In this document: positions 1 through 11,399 of the stretch, piece after piece
Layout: every line of letters begins with the position of its first letter
How positions within the stretch are numbered: the first letter of the stretch is position 1
DNA from: Stratiolaelaps scimitus
Taxonomy: Eukaryota; Arthropoda; Arachnida; Mesostigmata; Laelapidae
Length of the DNA: 64,000 nt
Assembly: GCA_019614645.1 (NCBI GenBank)
Contig: JABWDB010000038.1
Span: 1,054,001 to 1,118,000, forward strand
Direction of reading: 5' to 3'
Translations under genes and position numbers: made by a program
The notes under the pieces: model-generated
Databases searched by the model: none
The model's input: only the letters and a program-made list of their open reading frames with translations
Told to the model about the DNA's origin: nothing

Positions 1-371
1 CGTTGAAATGTCAGCTACAACAGCGGCAGGAACAACATCAACGATCAATTAGCATCGTTAATAATTACCACATCCAATTCCACAGGTTCGCCTGCGCCTG
101 TGCCTACTGAGCCTTCCCGATGGAGCTGAACCCCAATACCACCCCTGTTTCGAGCCCGACTCCTCGTGCATTTGATTTTCACCCCGTCGTCGCGCGGCAA
201 CATCCTCCGTATTATATGAGGGCAACGCTGCTGCGTTATTTTGTTACAAGCGCCACCGTCAACGCCACTAGGGTACTAGTAGTAACCCTGCTGACGCCAT
301 CTGTCTACCAGCGGGCAGAGTATTGGGTAGGGTAAATAATTTACTAGGTGTATTGATAGACGCAGGTCCAT

Positions 372-650
372 GTGGAGCGAACACAGAACATGCTGCCACG
401 ACATCTTTCCACGGCAAAGCCGAATCAAATGTCCAATGCAGCAGCGTCGACTGGCGGCGGCCGCGGTGGCGAAAGGCTGTTACAAGTAGCTGCACTTGTG
501 GCGGCAGTTGCGGCCTGTTGCTACAACCACATCTTTGATTCTCGCCGCAAAGTCTTGCTTGAGTTGCGTCGCAGGTTTCAACAAGACCAAGGCGAGAGGA
601 GGGGTGGTTCATTCGTGTTTGCCCTTGGCTTGAGAATCGTTCACCTATGA
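372..650 (+). CDS. Possible small ORF or exon with one hydrophobic segment (unrecognised)
   Basis: A 92-codon frame opens with ATG at 372; a second in-frame ATG lies about 20 codons in. After an Ala/Gly-rich stretch it encodes one hydrophobic run (LLQVAALVAAVAACC, about residues 41-55), then a basic, Arg-rich segment. The GC content and third-position C/G bias are higher than in the AT-rich DNA after 660. I do not recognise the product. The length is within what chance gives in 64 kb, so it could be a first exon, a short membrane peptide, or nothing. The rest of 1-660 has other short frames but no further support. Confidence 0.2.
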   Translation: MERTQNMLPRHLSTAKPNQMSNAAASTGGGRGGERLLQVAALVAAVAACCYNHIFDSRRKVLLELRRRFQQDQGERRGGSFVFALGLRIVHL

Positions 651-707
651 GGGTCGTTCATCCTTCAGAATAAACGACACAGAACTTATTTCTGAGGGGC
701 GAAATCA

Positions 708-776
708 AGGGTAAAGGTTTATTGGTTTATTAAAGGGGCTGCAATTTTACAACGCTCAATCTCTCTTATATGTCAC
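708..776 (-). repeat. Dispersed repeat tail, copy 1 (antisense)
   Basis: Read on the minus strand this is a TGACATATAAG block, a GTTGTAAAATTGCAG block, then CCTTTAATAAACCAATAAACC ending in CTTTACC. The same string of blocks occurs at 1990-2033, 15071-15128 and 53200-53255 on the plus strand and at 39257-39328 on the minus strand. It looks like the 3' end of a SINE or non-LTR retrotransposon. From 777 to 1565 I see nothing recognisable. Confidence 0.6.
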
Positions 777-1565
777 GCAGGGCGAATGCATTTAGTGTAC
801 GCCGTGGTTCGGCGATAGATTCAATTTATAATATGCAATAGCATTAATCTGGAAAAAACGTTTTCTACTAACGGATTAGTTTCAACACGTACAAGCAGTT
901 TGTGATGAATAAATAAGTTTGTGGACTTCGTGAGTTTCAGCAGAATTTGTGTTGAGTCTACATACGACAGAATGTAATGGCATCCCGTCGAGTTGACAAC
1001 AATGTTGACTGCAATGGAGTTTCCTGCGACGGTCGAATAGCACGTGTGATACTGTCTACAACACACGCCCATACAGAATAATACCATCTGCTGTCAACGC
1101 TGCACTTGCGCGCCGTTCAGAGAGACATTCATGTACGCGTTCAACGACGTCATTGACATCCAATGATTCTGTCTGGAGATAATGAAAGTCTAAAAAGGAG
1201 CTATTGCTAATGGAGTCTGCCAAAAATAATCCTATTCAGGTCCAAAGTCGTAAATGTTTTTATTTCTGTTAGGCACAGCTTCTTACTCGAAGTTGATATG
1301 TACTGCTGTAGTCTACTAAAATATATTATACCTAATACCGTTGCACTACATTGTGTTCTTTAAGTGGAACGAGCTAATTATTGTAGCGTATTGTGTATCT
1401 AAAGCAGTGACTAACATGGCTTTGACATTCTATAATTAAATTTTCAGATTTCGACCACAAGAGAACGTTATGTCAGGAAGACCTGATAGACTTTTCAGTA
1501 CCGTACGTTTTGGGTATGCCTGTTCTGTAGCACACATCATTATGGATGTTGAACCATATATGTGT

Positions 1566-1592
1566 CTATATATATATATATATATTTATATA
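1566..1592. repeat. (TA)n microsatellite
   Basis: Near-pure TA dinucleotide run. Similar tracts recur throughout the window. Confidence 0.9.
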
Positions 1593-1686
1593 GCGAAAAA
1601 GAGAGGACTTAAGAGGAAGGACGAAATCAGATATACGATGAAATATTCAATGTAAATAATTAAAATGTGATGACTGAGTAATCGCG

Positions 1687-2036
1687 TTGAAAGGTAAATG
1701 TTTATTGGGTTATCAAAGGAGCCCAGCTCGGTTCTGTTCTGTTTACGGTATATCAGACTGGGCATGTTGTCTGTGGCTTGTTCAGTTGATCAATTCCATC
1801 AATGCACTTAGATCTGAGTGTCCAGATCTCCGGGGCACAGCCGGCACCCTATTCGATTCGTTTGGAGGGCTTTTGATTGATCGAAGCAGAGTCACTAAGA
1901 TGACGTCTAACTCTCTGGCCGTAAAAAACCAGGGGCCGCAGGTTCGAGTCCTGCGAAGTAATGATGAGATCTATGAAAACTTACACTGCATTGTAAACTT
2001 GCAGTTCCTTTAATAAACCAATCAACCCTTACCTTT
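1687..2036 (+). mobile_element. tRNA-derived SINE with inverted ends
   Basis: A tRNA-like module lies at about 1886-1960. It has an A-box-like stretch (1886-1904) and a textbook B box, GGTTCGAGTCC, at 1941-1951 inside a perfect T-arm (CGCAGG/CCTGCG). It is followed by the dispersed tail (CATTGTAAACTTGCAG, then TTTAATAAACCAATC, 1990-2033). The left end (1691-1718) is close to the reverse complement of the right end, so about 345 bp is bounded by imperfect inverted repeats of about 28 bp. Pol III transcription from the internal promoter is inferred. It could be one SINE that inserted next to an inverted second tail, or a composite element mobilised through its ends. Confidence 0.6.
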
Positions 2037-2228
2037 AACTATACCCACGTTATGAATGTCAAATGTTTTCAGTTGTGTTTCAACTAGATAATCGAACAGC
2101 ATCATGCGTCCTGGCTAGGAGAAGAAAACAACGCCGAATATATGATAATTCGTGGGAGGGGATTTGTAGATTAATCGATGTTTAATTATACTTTCTTTAT
2201 TTAATCACTCATATTAAATAGTTATGTG

Positions 2229-2300
2229 TCATGGCTACGTTTGAACCTGCGACCCCTGGCTCTTTATAGCAGAGGCTATTTGGTAAAGGTAAATATACAG
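2229..2300 (-). mobile_element. Fragment of the same SINE family, opposite strand
   Basis: The minus strand of 2238-2257 carries AGGGGTCGCAGGTTCAAACG, closely matching the B-box region of the SINE at 1935-1955. GGTAAAGGTAAAT, as in the family ends, lies beside it at 2281-2296. It is truncated, with no clear A box. From 2300 to about 5040 I find no supported gene or repeat apart from a short duplicated TGGCATCGAAGGCA near 4731 and 4757. Confidence 0.5.
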
Positions 2301-5044
2301 TGCACTACGCGAACGGTGAATCCATACACACGTTAATTGTCCATGTGTTTCTAAATATGAGGCTGTAAGACTATTGATACCATCACTGGTCTAACTATAG
2401 CTAATGGATGCTCACACTTTGGAACTCGAATGTGGGACATTAAAAATCGCTCCTAAAAGTGGCTTCCTAGATAATCTGGTAAATATGCAGAACAACGGAA
2501 ACCTGAACCTCTGATACACCTGCCCAAGGGCCGCACCACGCACACTCGCAAATTGCATTACATAATAATTTTCACGGTGCTCAACGTATATGACATGAAT
2601 GGCACATGTTAACTATAGGTGACTGTACGAAACACAGGTGTGGTACCGACCACTGTTACCGTTCCTTCACAAAGGAGAAGTGTTCATGCGGTAAATGTCC
2701 ACCACTTAGCTCCAGGTCCTCGACGATTTCACAACCGCTAGCGTCCTCCCCGCCTCGAGTTATTCAGGTCCACTCATAGCAGCACTCTCAGGCTTGAGGG
2801 GAAGTACACTCGCTTACTAACAAGTAGCACCTGCCGTGGGCGTACAGATGAACGTACAGATGCTGCTCCGGCTATAAATAGGATAAGGTAGGCCATGGGG
2901 TCGATGGAACGCCAGTTTGGGTCTGGAAATTCACCTGGTGTTAGGTCAGCTGGCGAGTATATTCATCGCTAATATACGAGACGTGTACCCAGCCCAATGA
3001 GGAGTGGGTAGAAGGAGGAGAGGTGCGTCGCTTACCAGTTGGGTATTTGCGATATGAGGCAGTTAGCCTCAAAGCAGCCCTTTGTGGGAGACCCATGTCA
3101 GAGCAATAGGTGTGCCACGACGATGTTTTTAGTCAACAGGTGGAGTTAACAACGCGTGCATTGCTAACAGACAGCTGAAGGCAGCGCTAACTTTGGACGT
3201 CGTCGACGAGCTCCGCGAATGGGGTGCTGTGGACTGCGTCTGCTATAGACAGCCCTCGATGGGTTTAAGTTGGCGTCTGCGAAGATGTTGACTATGCTGG
3301 CATGGCTGGTTTAGAGCAGCCGTTGGTGAAGGGTGTCGCTTGCGATGTGCTTTGTGTTGTAGATGATGGAGTTCAGGCGCAAAGTCAACAATCGCACCCC
3401 ATAAATAGCCTCTTATACGGAGAATAGAGCTCAATTGGTAGCAGCAAACGCGAAAAGATAAGTGTGCCTTTAAACTTCTCAGGTTGCTAGGGCGTACTTA
3501 TGAAGTAGACATTTTCTTCACGAGGTACCTGTTCGCTAACGTTTAATCTCTCCAAATCGTCCGCAATGACTGGCAAAGAGATCAACATTAAATTAGTATG
3601 AATCTCAAAAATGCAAAAACTGACATCAAGAAAAGTGTGCTCTTAAACAGAGTTGAAGAGAAGGAACAACTTTATTGAAAACGTACGAATTTCCATCACA
3701 AACAATGTGATACACTTCCCGTCATGGATGGTGGTAATCTGATAGAGCAATGTCTGGCTTATTCACCGCATGTGGCAGCATTTGCCAGCCAACTCCGATA
3801 CAGTTCGGCGGGTCGCCAAAGCAGCATGGGCCCTTACGAGTCATGTCGCCATACTACTTTAAGCCGTATTTTGTCCCCATGAAGGTTTATGTCAATTATC
3901 GGCTTCCTTCGCTTTTCCAAGCGAATGTGGACGACGCACTATGACTGAATGAACTAATTCTAGCTGAGTGGCAAGATATCGAGTTGCCGCCTTTTCATTT
4001 AAGATATCCCTCAATTCGTCATCGTCTGTCTCTCGGGGCATTCTGCCATGTTCTTTGCACTAAAGCCAGTTTCGACAGATTCTTTCTGATACCGTGGATT
4101 CTCCTTTCACTTCATACACGATCCTCGTGATCTCAGCTACATTTTTCCAGAACGAAGATACAAAAACGACAACGATACGAAATAGAGAATGCATGCTGTA
4201 TACCTTTTTGGTCTCCATATTCAATCGCTTGGACAACTGCTGCTAATGGAACCAGCTAATATAAACAGTCTGCTGCGGTAATGAGTAAAAAAAACCGCCA
4301 AGTTTGAACCCCATAGCGTTCATATCGGTTTCAAATTCGGGACTACACAACTTCATATATGGATCTTTAAATTTCACCAAATATATTCTATCGAGATCCA
4401 ATTTCTGGCCGTGGTAAAATAACATTTTCAAGCGGATTCAGACAGTTATTTGCGTTAGCTAACAGGCTTTTAAGAAGGAAACGCATTACACCTTGGCCTT
4501 ATAGACTTGTAATCTTTATTTTTGCTTATTTTATATTGTTGGCCAATCCCTATACTGAACTAGAGAGGCGAACGTTGAATATTTAGGAGTTCTCTTCGTC
4601 GCAAAGAAGGCATGCAACATTGGTTAACTCTCACCTGAGCTTTAAAGTGAGTCAGCAAAACAATGCCTATGTTGGTATTTATTTTTATGAAGATTAATAA
4701 TGAAATTATACTAAATATACTGAAACCCGTGGCATCGAAGGCAAATCTGCCATCTGGCATCGAAGGCAGAGACTGTAGCCGTCGAAGACCAACTTTGCAT
4801 AAAGTAACAGCAAAGGGCCATCGGCAGTTGAAAAACGATAATATGAGGGTAATTATAAAAGAGAAAGAAACTAAGAATTTCCCGAACGCTATACAAACCG
4901 GTGGCAAGGTGAACGCGTCAAAGGAGGTAAATAATTAGCCTAAAGCTCATCGTCTATTATCTGACCGAGGGTATTACAAGAGAAGATATCTGGGAGGCAA
5001 TTGACGTGCAACTTGAGGTCGAAAGAAAATACGAAATAACTCTT

Positions 5045-5510
5045 TAGAGACCACGTGTTGGTATAAGTGCCAGAGAATGAGTCACTGGACTACTGAGGGC
5101 CAAAACGAAGAGGCAAAAGAGAAAAGATTTCACACATGTGGACCCTTGCACATATGGCAAAAGACGCGAACAAGGGATGACTCTTGTTACATCTGCGGAG
5201 AACAAGGAACATGACACGGAACTAAGACAGCGACGCGCCCGAAGCACAGAGCCAAAATCAGTAAGGAAACACAGGTAGAAAAAAAGTACTAAACAACGTC
5301 TCAGCCACTAACAGAACAAAATGAGGACGTTCGAAACGAAAAGGCGTCACAAGTCGAAGAAAACGCAAGATAGAGACAATATGCGGACGGAACAGAACAA
5401 GGAAGGATCAGACACAAAACGACGAGTTCCAAACCGGCATTCTGCAGACTACGAATGAACGAAGAAAATAGAGGAAATATAAGGAAAGAAAGAAGCGTGG
5501 TAGGAAGTTA
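5045..5510 (+). pseudogene. R1-like retrotransposon copy A: end of ORF1 (gag), decayed
   Basis: Conceptual translation shows remnants of zinc knuckles typical of R1/Jockey-clade ORF1 proteins: a Cys/His cluster near 5051-5085 (KCQRMSHW) and CYICGEQG near 5190-5213. Stops and frame breaks are present. In intact elements these knuckles bind element RNA. It lies directly upstream of an endonuclease start at 5556, the usual ORF1-ORF2 order. Its 5' limit is unclear. Confidence 0.55.
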
Positions 5511-5540
5511 CCATAAAAAGATCAATGCCCGTTAAAGATG

Positions 5541-5952
5541 GATAATATAAAAAAAGTTAATGTCGTCCAACTCAATTGTAACCGCAGTAGACCTGTGCAT
5601 GCACGGGTTGAGGAAATTGCTGTAGAGAGGGGAACGGACTTATGCGTGGTCAGCGAGCCGAACAGGAAGTTCTCACTGGGCAAAGAAGAAGAATGGAAAG
5701 GATGATAACCTAGATACCTGTATTGTAGATAGGACTGAGAACACGGCAAGGAGTGGTCAGAAGAAGAGATATAAATTTGGTGGAGCTGAAAGGCATAGGA
5801 CGAATTTACTTCTGCTATAGTAGTCATAATGGAGAAATCGAGGAGCTAAAAGTATTGTTGGAAGAAAAAAATAGATGGCAATGGACGAATTTAGTACGAT
5901 TAACGATGGAAAAGGCATTACCTTTCAGAGATCAATGGGCTAGTCGTATATA
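5541..5952 (+). pseudogene. R1-like retrotransposon copy A: start of ORF2 (endonuclease), truncated
   Basis: From 5556 the frame reads VNVVQLNCNRSRP and later VVSEPNRKF. These are the conserved N and E blocks of the APE-type endonuclease of R1/LOA/Jockey elements. After two stops, a frame containing GRIYFCYSSHNGEIEEL (from about 5795) matches the next endonuclease block. The copy stops at 5952, exactly where a Tc1/Tc3-like left terminus begins. The catalytic GDFN and SDH blocks and the reverse transcriptase are missing, so this copy is dead. It is separate from copy B, which repeats the same N-terminal block near 8020. Confidence 0.65.
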
Positions 5953-6430
5953 CAGTGGTGTGAATAAACTTAACGCATATTTCAACAAATCGTTACAAAG
6001 AATACACATTTGAGGCATTTATTCTGTGTCAGATTAACGTACGTGTCAAATAACATACATACCACAAAGAACAGCGCATATGACATCTCATGGAGCCTGC
6101 TACAACAAAATGTGTCATATTTCGGTTGTGTAAAATGATAACGCACCCTCAGTTATCGAGTGTTCTCGCTGAATTAATTCTCGTTTTCTTGTGCTAATCA
6201 GTACTGTGTGGCCCCACCCTTGCTAATTATAATGTCAAAGACTCTGTTCGGCATACTATCAACGAGATTTAGCAGGATCTGGTCGCTGACACCTCCCCAG
6301 GCCTCCAACAACGCTTTTTTTAGTGCTTCCACAGATGTATACTGTCTATTCGACGCATATACTCGTTGGACAAGAATGCCCCAGAGGTTCTCTATCGGGT
6401 TAAGATCAGGAGACATGCAGGTCAAGAGGT
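5953..6430 (-). mobile_element. Tc1/Tc3-like DNA transposon, one-ended fragment
   Basis: It starts with CAGTGGTGTGAATAAAC after a TA and is nearly identical to the left end and adjoining coding part of the complete element at 61186-62757. The minus strand encodes the end of a DD34E transposase: SPDLNPIENLWG with the catalytic Glu, then a C-terminus ending KGGATQY (stop near 6198). Everything beyond about 6430, including the N-terminal domain, first two catalytic Asp and right TIR, is missing. It lies between two R1-like copies. The last 70 codons have few lesions, so it is younger than its surroundings. Confidence 0.8.
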
Positions 6431-6435
6431 AGAAT

Positions 6436-7950
6436 AGGAGCAAAAAGAAAAAGAAGAGTCGCTGTATAAGAAGCTAGACACCCTCAAGGAAGAAATAGAG
6501 GAATCAAAGAAAGAGATAAGCGAACTCAAAACTCGGCTAGGAAATGCAAACTCCAAGAGGCACAAGGTCAACCCGAAGGCGCCCGTCAAGGACTATGCAA
6601 CAGATGCGGAAAGCAAGTAGAGACAGAAAAGGCAGAGGAGCTCACAGCAGCTAAGAAAACTGAAGAGATAGAGAGAGAAAAAGATTGAAACGGCAGAAAC
6701 GATACAGAAGCTGGTCAAAAAGTGGCCTCAAACGTTCTTCGTTAGAACAAAACTAACTAAACGAAGTATATTCACAGACAGGAAGGTCGGAGCGCTCATA
6801 ATAGTAAGAGAGTCAAAAATAGACAAGGCATTGCTTGAACAACTCTCGTTCCAATTCCAGTCCACCGGGAATTATTACCGGGGGGGGGGGGGGGAGTTCA
6901 AGAGCAGAGGCGCGTTCAATGCCCTGGATACTGGAGAGACAAATGGGCACGAGCCCGTAAACCCGTGCAAGTCACAAAGGACATTACTGGCAGGTATCAT
7001 ACACACAAGCGACAACGCAGAGTCATTAACAAGGCTAGTTATTATAGTGAAATTGTCGAATGGATGAAAACACCATCGGCAGCCGAACTCCCACTGCTTC
7101 GTGTCTCAGAAGACTGTGAAAACATACAAAGCTAATACAACAAAGCTAAGAGCTCACGGGGAAGGGCACCACGGGGCACGAATGAGCCGCAGTTGCTCCT
7201 GCACCAGAGGAAGGGCAGAAGAAAACTTGTCCCAGGTTCAAAGCTCAGTAAGAATGAAGGCGGCTATATGTTCTCCACTTGAGGCTACGCTAGCAACCAT
7301 CTGAAACCACGTTAGACCAGGTGTTAAAATGGGCTTAATTTCTAAGACGCGAGACATCGTAATCAGAGTATAAGAAGTAACCCCCGGAGGCGGTCGAAGC
7401 CTGGCTCACATGACCATGATAAGAGCCAGCGTCGGAGTGGATGTGAGAACACTCGGACACCAAATGACGGCAGTTCTCAGATAAGTTAAGCCCTTCCTGG
7501 ATTCTAAGAAAATCGAAGAAGAACTGAGAAATAATGTAAACCTGCGGAGGTCAATGTTAGGGTAGACTGGGGGCCGCCAACGCATTTCTGAACAAGAAAA
7601 GGGCCACCATCGGAAACAGCAGCTGGACAGTAGTACCAACCTCCCACGTGCTAAAACTGCCAAAAAAATCGGGTACATGGCTAGAGAATGTAATATAAAG
7701 CACCCAGGATTGAGGAAATAACATGTTTCAGATGCACACTAGCACTGCACGCAGCAAGAGACTGCACACAAAACAAGCGATGCATCGAATGAAAGGTGGA
7801 CGGACTGCCTGCTCTGTGTATCGTAAAATCATCGAGGACCGCAGGAAGCCTTCAGCTAGTACCGAGTAGAAGGAAGACAAGAAACAAAACAATGAAAACA
7901 GAAAGCAACGAAGACAGGGAATAAGAGTTCCAATTATAGATGAAGGGCTT
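6436..7950 (+). pseudogene. R1-like retrotransposon copy B: ORF1 (gag) remnant
   Basis: Frames at 6436-6625 read as a Lys/Glu-rich coiled coil (for example KKLDTLKEEIEESKKEISEL). Further gag-like text follows around 6740-6860 and 7330-7560. A perfect CX2CX4HX4C zinc knuckle, CFRCTLALHAARDC, lies at 7725-7766. This order, coiled coil then knuckle just before an endonuclease ORF, is standard for R1-clade ORF1. Stops, frameshifts and a 15-nt poly-G run (6880-6894) show decay. No other gene is seen here. Confidence 0.6.
6880..6894. repeat. Poly-G tract of about 15 nt
   Basis: Uninterrupted G run inside the gag remnant; prone to sequencing-length error. Confidence 0.9.
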
Positions 7951-8004
7951 CGTAAATTCGCCTAGGAGAAAAATAGCGAGACCTCAGACTTCGGCAAGCG
8001 ACTC

Positions 8005-8640
8005 AAATGGCCAAACCAACAATGAAGCAAACTAAAATTAAAGTTATTCAAACCAGTAGCAACCGAAGAAGAGTCGCGCTTTCCATAGTAGACGAAATTT
8101 CGAGTCGTAGAGGGGCAGTCCTTCCCGTAGTTATCTATATTACCAAGGAAAAGCTTGGCCGCTGGCAAAGAGAAATGGGTTGTCTACGACAGAAAGGATG
8201 CCTGTGTCATCACAGACAGAACCACTGAAGTGACGAGGAAAGAAGTGAGTAACGGTTTTGCCTGGGGATCAAGGTACTGGGGATATTTTGCTATTGCTAC
8301 ATTAATCCGAACGGTACAGAAGAGGACTTCATACTGACTCTAGAAGACACTGCTGAGACCACAAGGGGTAACGTGGAGGAAGGACTCTTCGTCATCTCGG
8401 GCGATTTTAACGCGGTGTCGCAATCATGGGGATCAAATAAAACAGATCGAAGAGGCAGGATTCTGGAGGAATTGCTGGCCACAAACGACCTGGTGACGAT
8501 AAATGAAGGGGACGTACCCATTTTCCAAAAAGTGGGCGATTCTCACACATCGACCTGACGATAACGAGCTCAGCTACTGCAACTATTATAGATTCTCCGG
8601 CTGGGAGGTACTGAAGGACGAGGGGAACCCAAGCGATCAT
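8005..8640 (+). pseudogene. R1-like retrotransposon copy B: ORF2 endonuclease domain
   Basis: The frame at 8007 (TKIKVIQTSSNRRR) matches the N-terminal endonuclease block. At 8373-8558 an open frame carries the catalytic block GDFNAVSQSWGS (GDFN at 8399-8410), followed by ILEELLATNDLVTINEGDVP, the most diagnostic stretch of R1/Jockey APE endonucleases. The next block, SH-IDLT, appears after a frameshift near 8550. In a live element this domain nicks target DNA for target-primed reverse transcription. Several frame breaks make it non-functional. Confidence 0.75.
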
Positions 8641-8903
8641 TACTGCCTTTCAGTTCGTGGTCATTAGTATCAAAGCCAGAGATGTACCAAGAGCTCCGAG
8701 ACTCAGAATCCAAGACGGAGAAGTATTAAGGAGTAGCATAGCAACAACCCTCGAGGTACAGGGCAAACTGACAGAAGCAGAAGGACTCTATGACTAGCTC
8801 AAGACCGCGTACAAAATGACAGCCGGCCCAGAAAAACACCCCAGAAGATTTCAGCCAGTAGCGCCAAAGTACTGATGGACAACGGATATAGCAAAAAATC
8901 CGC

Positions 8904-8922
8904 AATATATATATATATATAT
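8904..8922. repeat. (TA)n microsatellite inside copy B
   Basis: TA run interrupting ORF2 between the endonuclease and the reverse transcriptase. Confidence 0.9.
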
Positions 8923-9109
8923 CTCCGCAAAAAATGGAACCGAGGCCGCAGAGCTTTCAAAAGGCATTTAAGGGGAGTGAAAGTGACACAAGCACGATAT
9001 CGGAGTTGGTAACAAAACTTAATACACGTAGTAAAACTCCAAAGGAAACCAAGGGTAAATAATGAGGAACTACCGGCTGTCACAAAGATAGAGGTAATTC
9101 TCTATCTTT

Positions 9110-9920
9110 GGATCAATCAAAGGAGGCAAAGCCTCGAGCCCGAACGGTATCCCAGGAGAGGCAGTTAAGAAACTCTTCAAGGATTTCCCGGCCACGGTCG
9201 CAGAGGTGGCGACAACGCTTCTGAGAATTGGGCATTGCCCACCACCATAGAATAAGTAGTAATTCTGATACCAAAGGGTAACGGATCGTACAGGCCCATC
9301 TGCCTTATCAACACGCTAGCCAAGGGTTTCGAAGAGAGGCTCAGCTACTTCGCGGAAGAATTTGGACAACTATTGGCATCCCAGCACAGCTTCAGAAAGC
9401 ACCGGTCAGTCTTATGAGCAGTTGACACGATCTTTGTGAACGCGGATACTGTAGATGATACCTACTGGAAAAGAGTTGCGATCTTCCTAGATGTTAAAAA
9501 TACCTTTAATAGTCTGCCCTTGAAAATTATCCTGGAAACCCTGAAAAAAATCCCCGCCGTACCTGACTCGAATGGTGTCCAACTGCGTCAAAGAACGGAA
9601 GATCCGCAGCGAAAAATTGGACTTCAGCATGAAGGCTGGAGTCCCATAAGGATCCATTCTGGGACCGCTGATCTGGAACATTGCGTACGACGAAGCGTTA
9701 GAACTCAAGGGCCTACGTAAAGAGGTAGAACCCATTGCATACGCAGACGACCTAGCGGTCACTGTTCGGACAAGGCGAAACGAAGACCTGGCAAGGTACG
9801 CAAATGCGGTCCTCAAGGACATTGACAAATGGATGAGCTCAGTCGGACTAGACCAGGCACTTGAGAAGAGCGAAGCAGCCTTCCTTACTTTGAAAAAGTA
9901 GCAGCCGGACATTCAACTAA
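9110..9920 (+). pseudogene. R1-like retrotransposon copy B: reverse transcriptase domain
   Basis: Recognisable RT blocks in order: GGKASSPNGIPGEAVKKL (about 9121), YRPICLINTLAKGFEERL (about 9292), the palm A motif FLDVKNTFNSL (9484-9516), GVP-GSILGPLIWN (about 9640), and the catalytic YADD at 9739-9750 (IAYADDLAVTVRTRR). The frame is broken by several in-frame stops and at least one shift between motif A and motif B. It continues the endonuclease upstream. Clade assignment to R1 or a relative comes from block wording, not from a search. Confidence 0.8.
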
Positions 9921-9924
9921 GGCT

Positions 9925-10780
9925 GAGAAGCAAGCCCATAAAAACAGAAGTCGTGATCGCGAGGCACAATTCGTGATCGCGAAGGCAAAAAAGGCAACGA
10001 ACGCGATCGCCAGAATATTGATAAACATTTACGGCCCCAAGACGATCGCGAGGAGAAAACTCGTTATGTCGGTAGTCGAATTCATACCACTGTTTGGGTC
10101 TCCGGTGTGGGCAACTACGAACACAAAGGCGAATGGAATCCTACTGCGGAAGGTGCAGCGTGTGTACGAAATTAGGATTATCCAAGCATACAGAATGGTC
10201 AGCGGTGTTGCAGCCTTCGTCATTGCCGATTTACCATGGAACCTCAAGGCAGATGAGAGGAAAATGATCTGAGTTGCGGGTCTCAACTGTAACAAGAAAA
10301 AAGAACGGGAGAAGACTCTAAGATTATGGCAAGAGGAATGGACGAAAATCCCCAGGGGACAACCTAGAGCCAGAGTTAGTGCAATTATCGCTGACCTAAA
10401 GGCATGGCTCGAACGCCCGTGTGGCGAGATGGACTTTTGCCTCACTCAAGTCCTCACGGGTCACGATGATTTCCAAGACCATTTTCCCCGGATTGGAAAG
10501 GTGCCGTCACTGACAGGTTGGCGCCAACGACGATCCAAGACACACACCACTGGATAAGGTCAGAACAAAGAAAAGGACTAGAGCCCAAGAAAAACTGAGG
10601 ACCGCTGGAGAAGACTTTGAAGTGGTGCCTGTAACGCCCATTGGGACATAGTAGACTTCGCGCTTCATTATTTCATCGACCGTAGCATGGAAGATTGGAG
10701 CATGCATGGTAGAGGGTTCTCACGACGAAGAAGGAACTAGAAAGGCAGAGACTCTTTAAACTACGAAGAGGAAGTGGCGG
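9925..10780 (+). pseudogene. R1-like retrotransposon copy B: ORF2 C-terminal region and 3' part
   Basis: The frame continues with IARILINIYGPKTIARRKL and IIQAYRMVSGVAAFVIADLP. After a stop at 10271 it goes on with WQEEWTKIP and FCLTQVLTGHDDFQ (about 10330-10470), the conserved RT-thumb and C-terminal segments of R1/Jockey elements. Text becomes unreadable after about 10500. The element's 3' terminus and tail cannot be placed. From 10780 to 11400 I see nothing certain. Confidence 0.6.
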
Positions 10781-11399
10781 AGAGCAGGTTGACTCTATTG
10801 ATGAAGTGGAGTAATTCATCCACAGTCATCCCCACATATTTTGGCGTGCATCCAAAGGATTGTCTCATACATCCCGAGGGTGTCCACTCATGCAAAGAAC
10901 ATTTCCTCCTCGTCGCTTTATAAATTAATTCAAAAAAGGACAATTTAGGCTCTTCTAGGACAAAGGAGTGTTATATCCAGTTGAGCGACGGGTGGCTTTT
11001 TAGAACTACATCAGTGACATGTTCGGTGTACTTGAGAGTGACGGCAGTCACGCATATTATCCACCGACACTAGACTAAACGTGCATGAGGGGACAGAGAA
11101 TAGTATTTTGAGAGAATCCCGAGTGGCTCGGGGGGTGTCCAAATATTTTCCATTTGCCCGCACACGGAAAGTTCGGTCACTAAGAAGAGCATTACTCTAT
11201 TGTACTATACGGTGATTGACGCATGACGCGTCTGTAGCAGCGTTTAAGTATAACAAAGGCAGCTGGAGTATCGCTACTTTCTGTACAGATCTGCCTGCCA
11301 CCCGAGTTTGGTTTCTGGGTAGGGGGAATTCGTCTCGAAAAGGAAGTGAACTGAAGTGGCCCACCTCGATGGGGGTAAAACTAAAGCTGCCCTATCCCG

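Noticed and set aside
2870..2885. TATAAATA-like box
   Set aside because: No coding sequence or initiator follows at a sensible distance.
4560..4938. Paired 91- and 115-codon ORFs on opposite strands
   Set aside because: Mutual shadows with no motif; AT-rich composition and no splice context.
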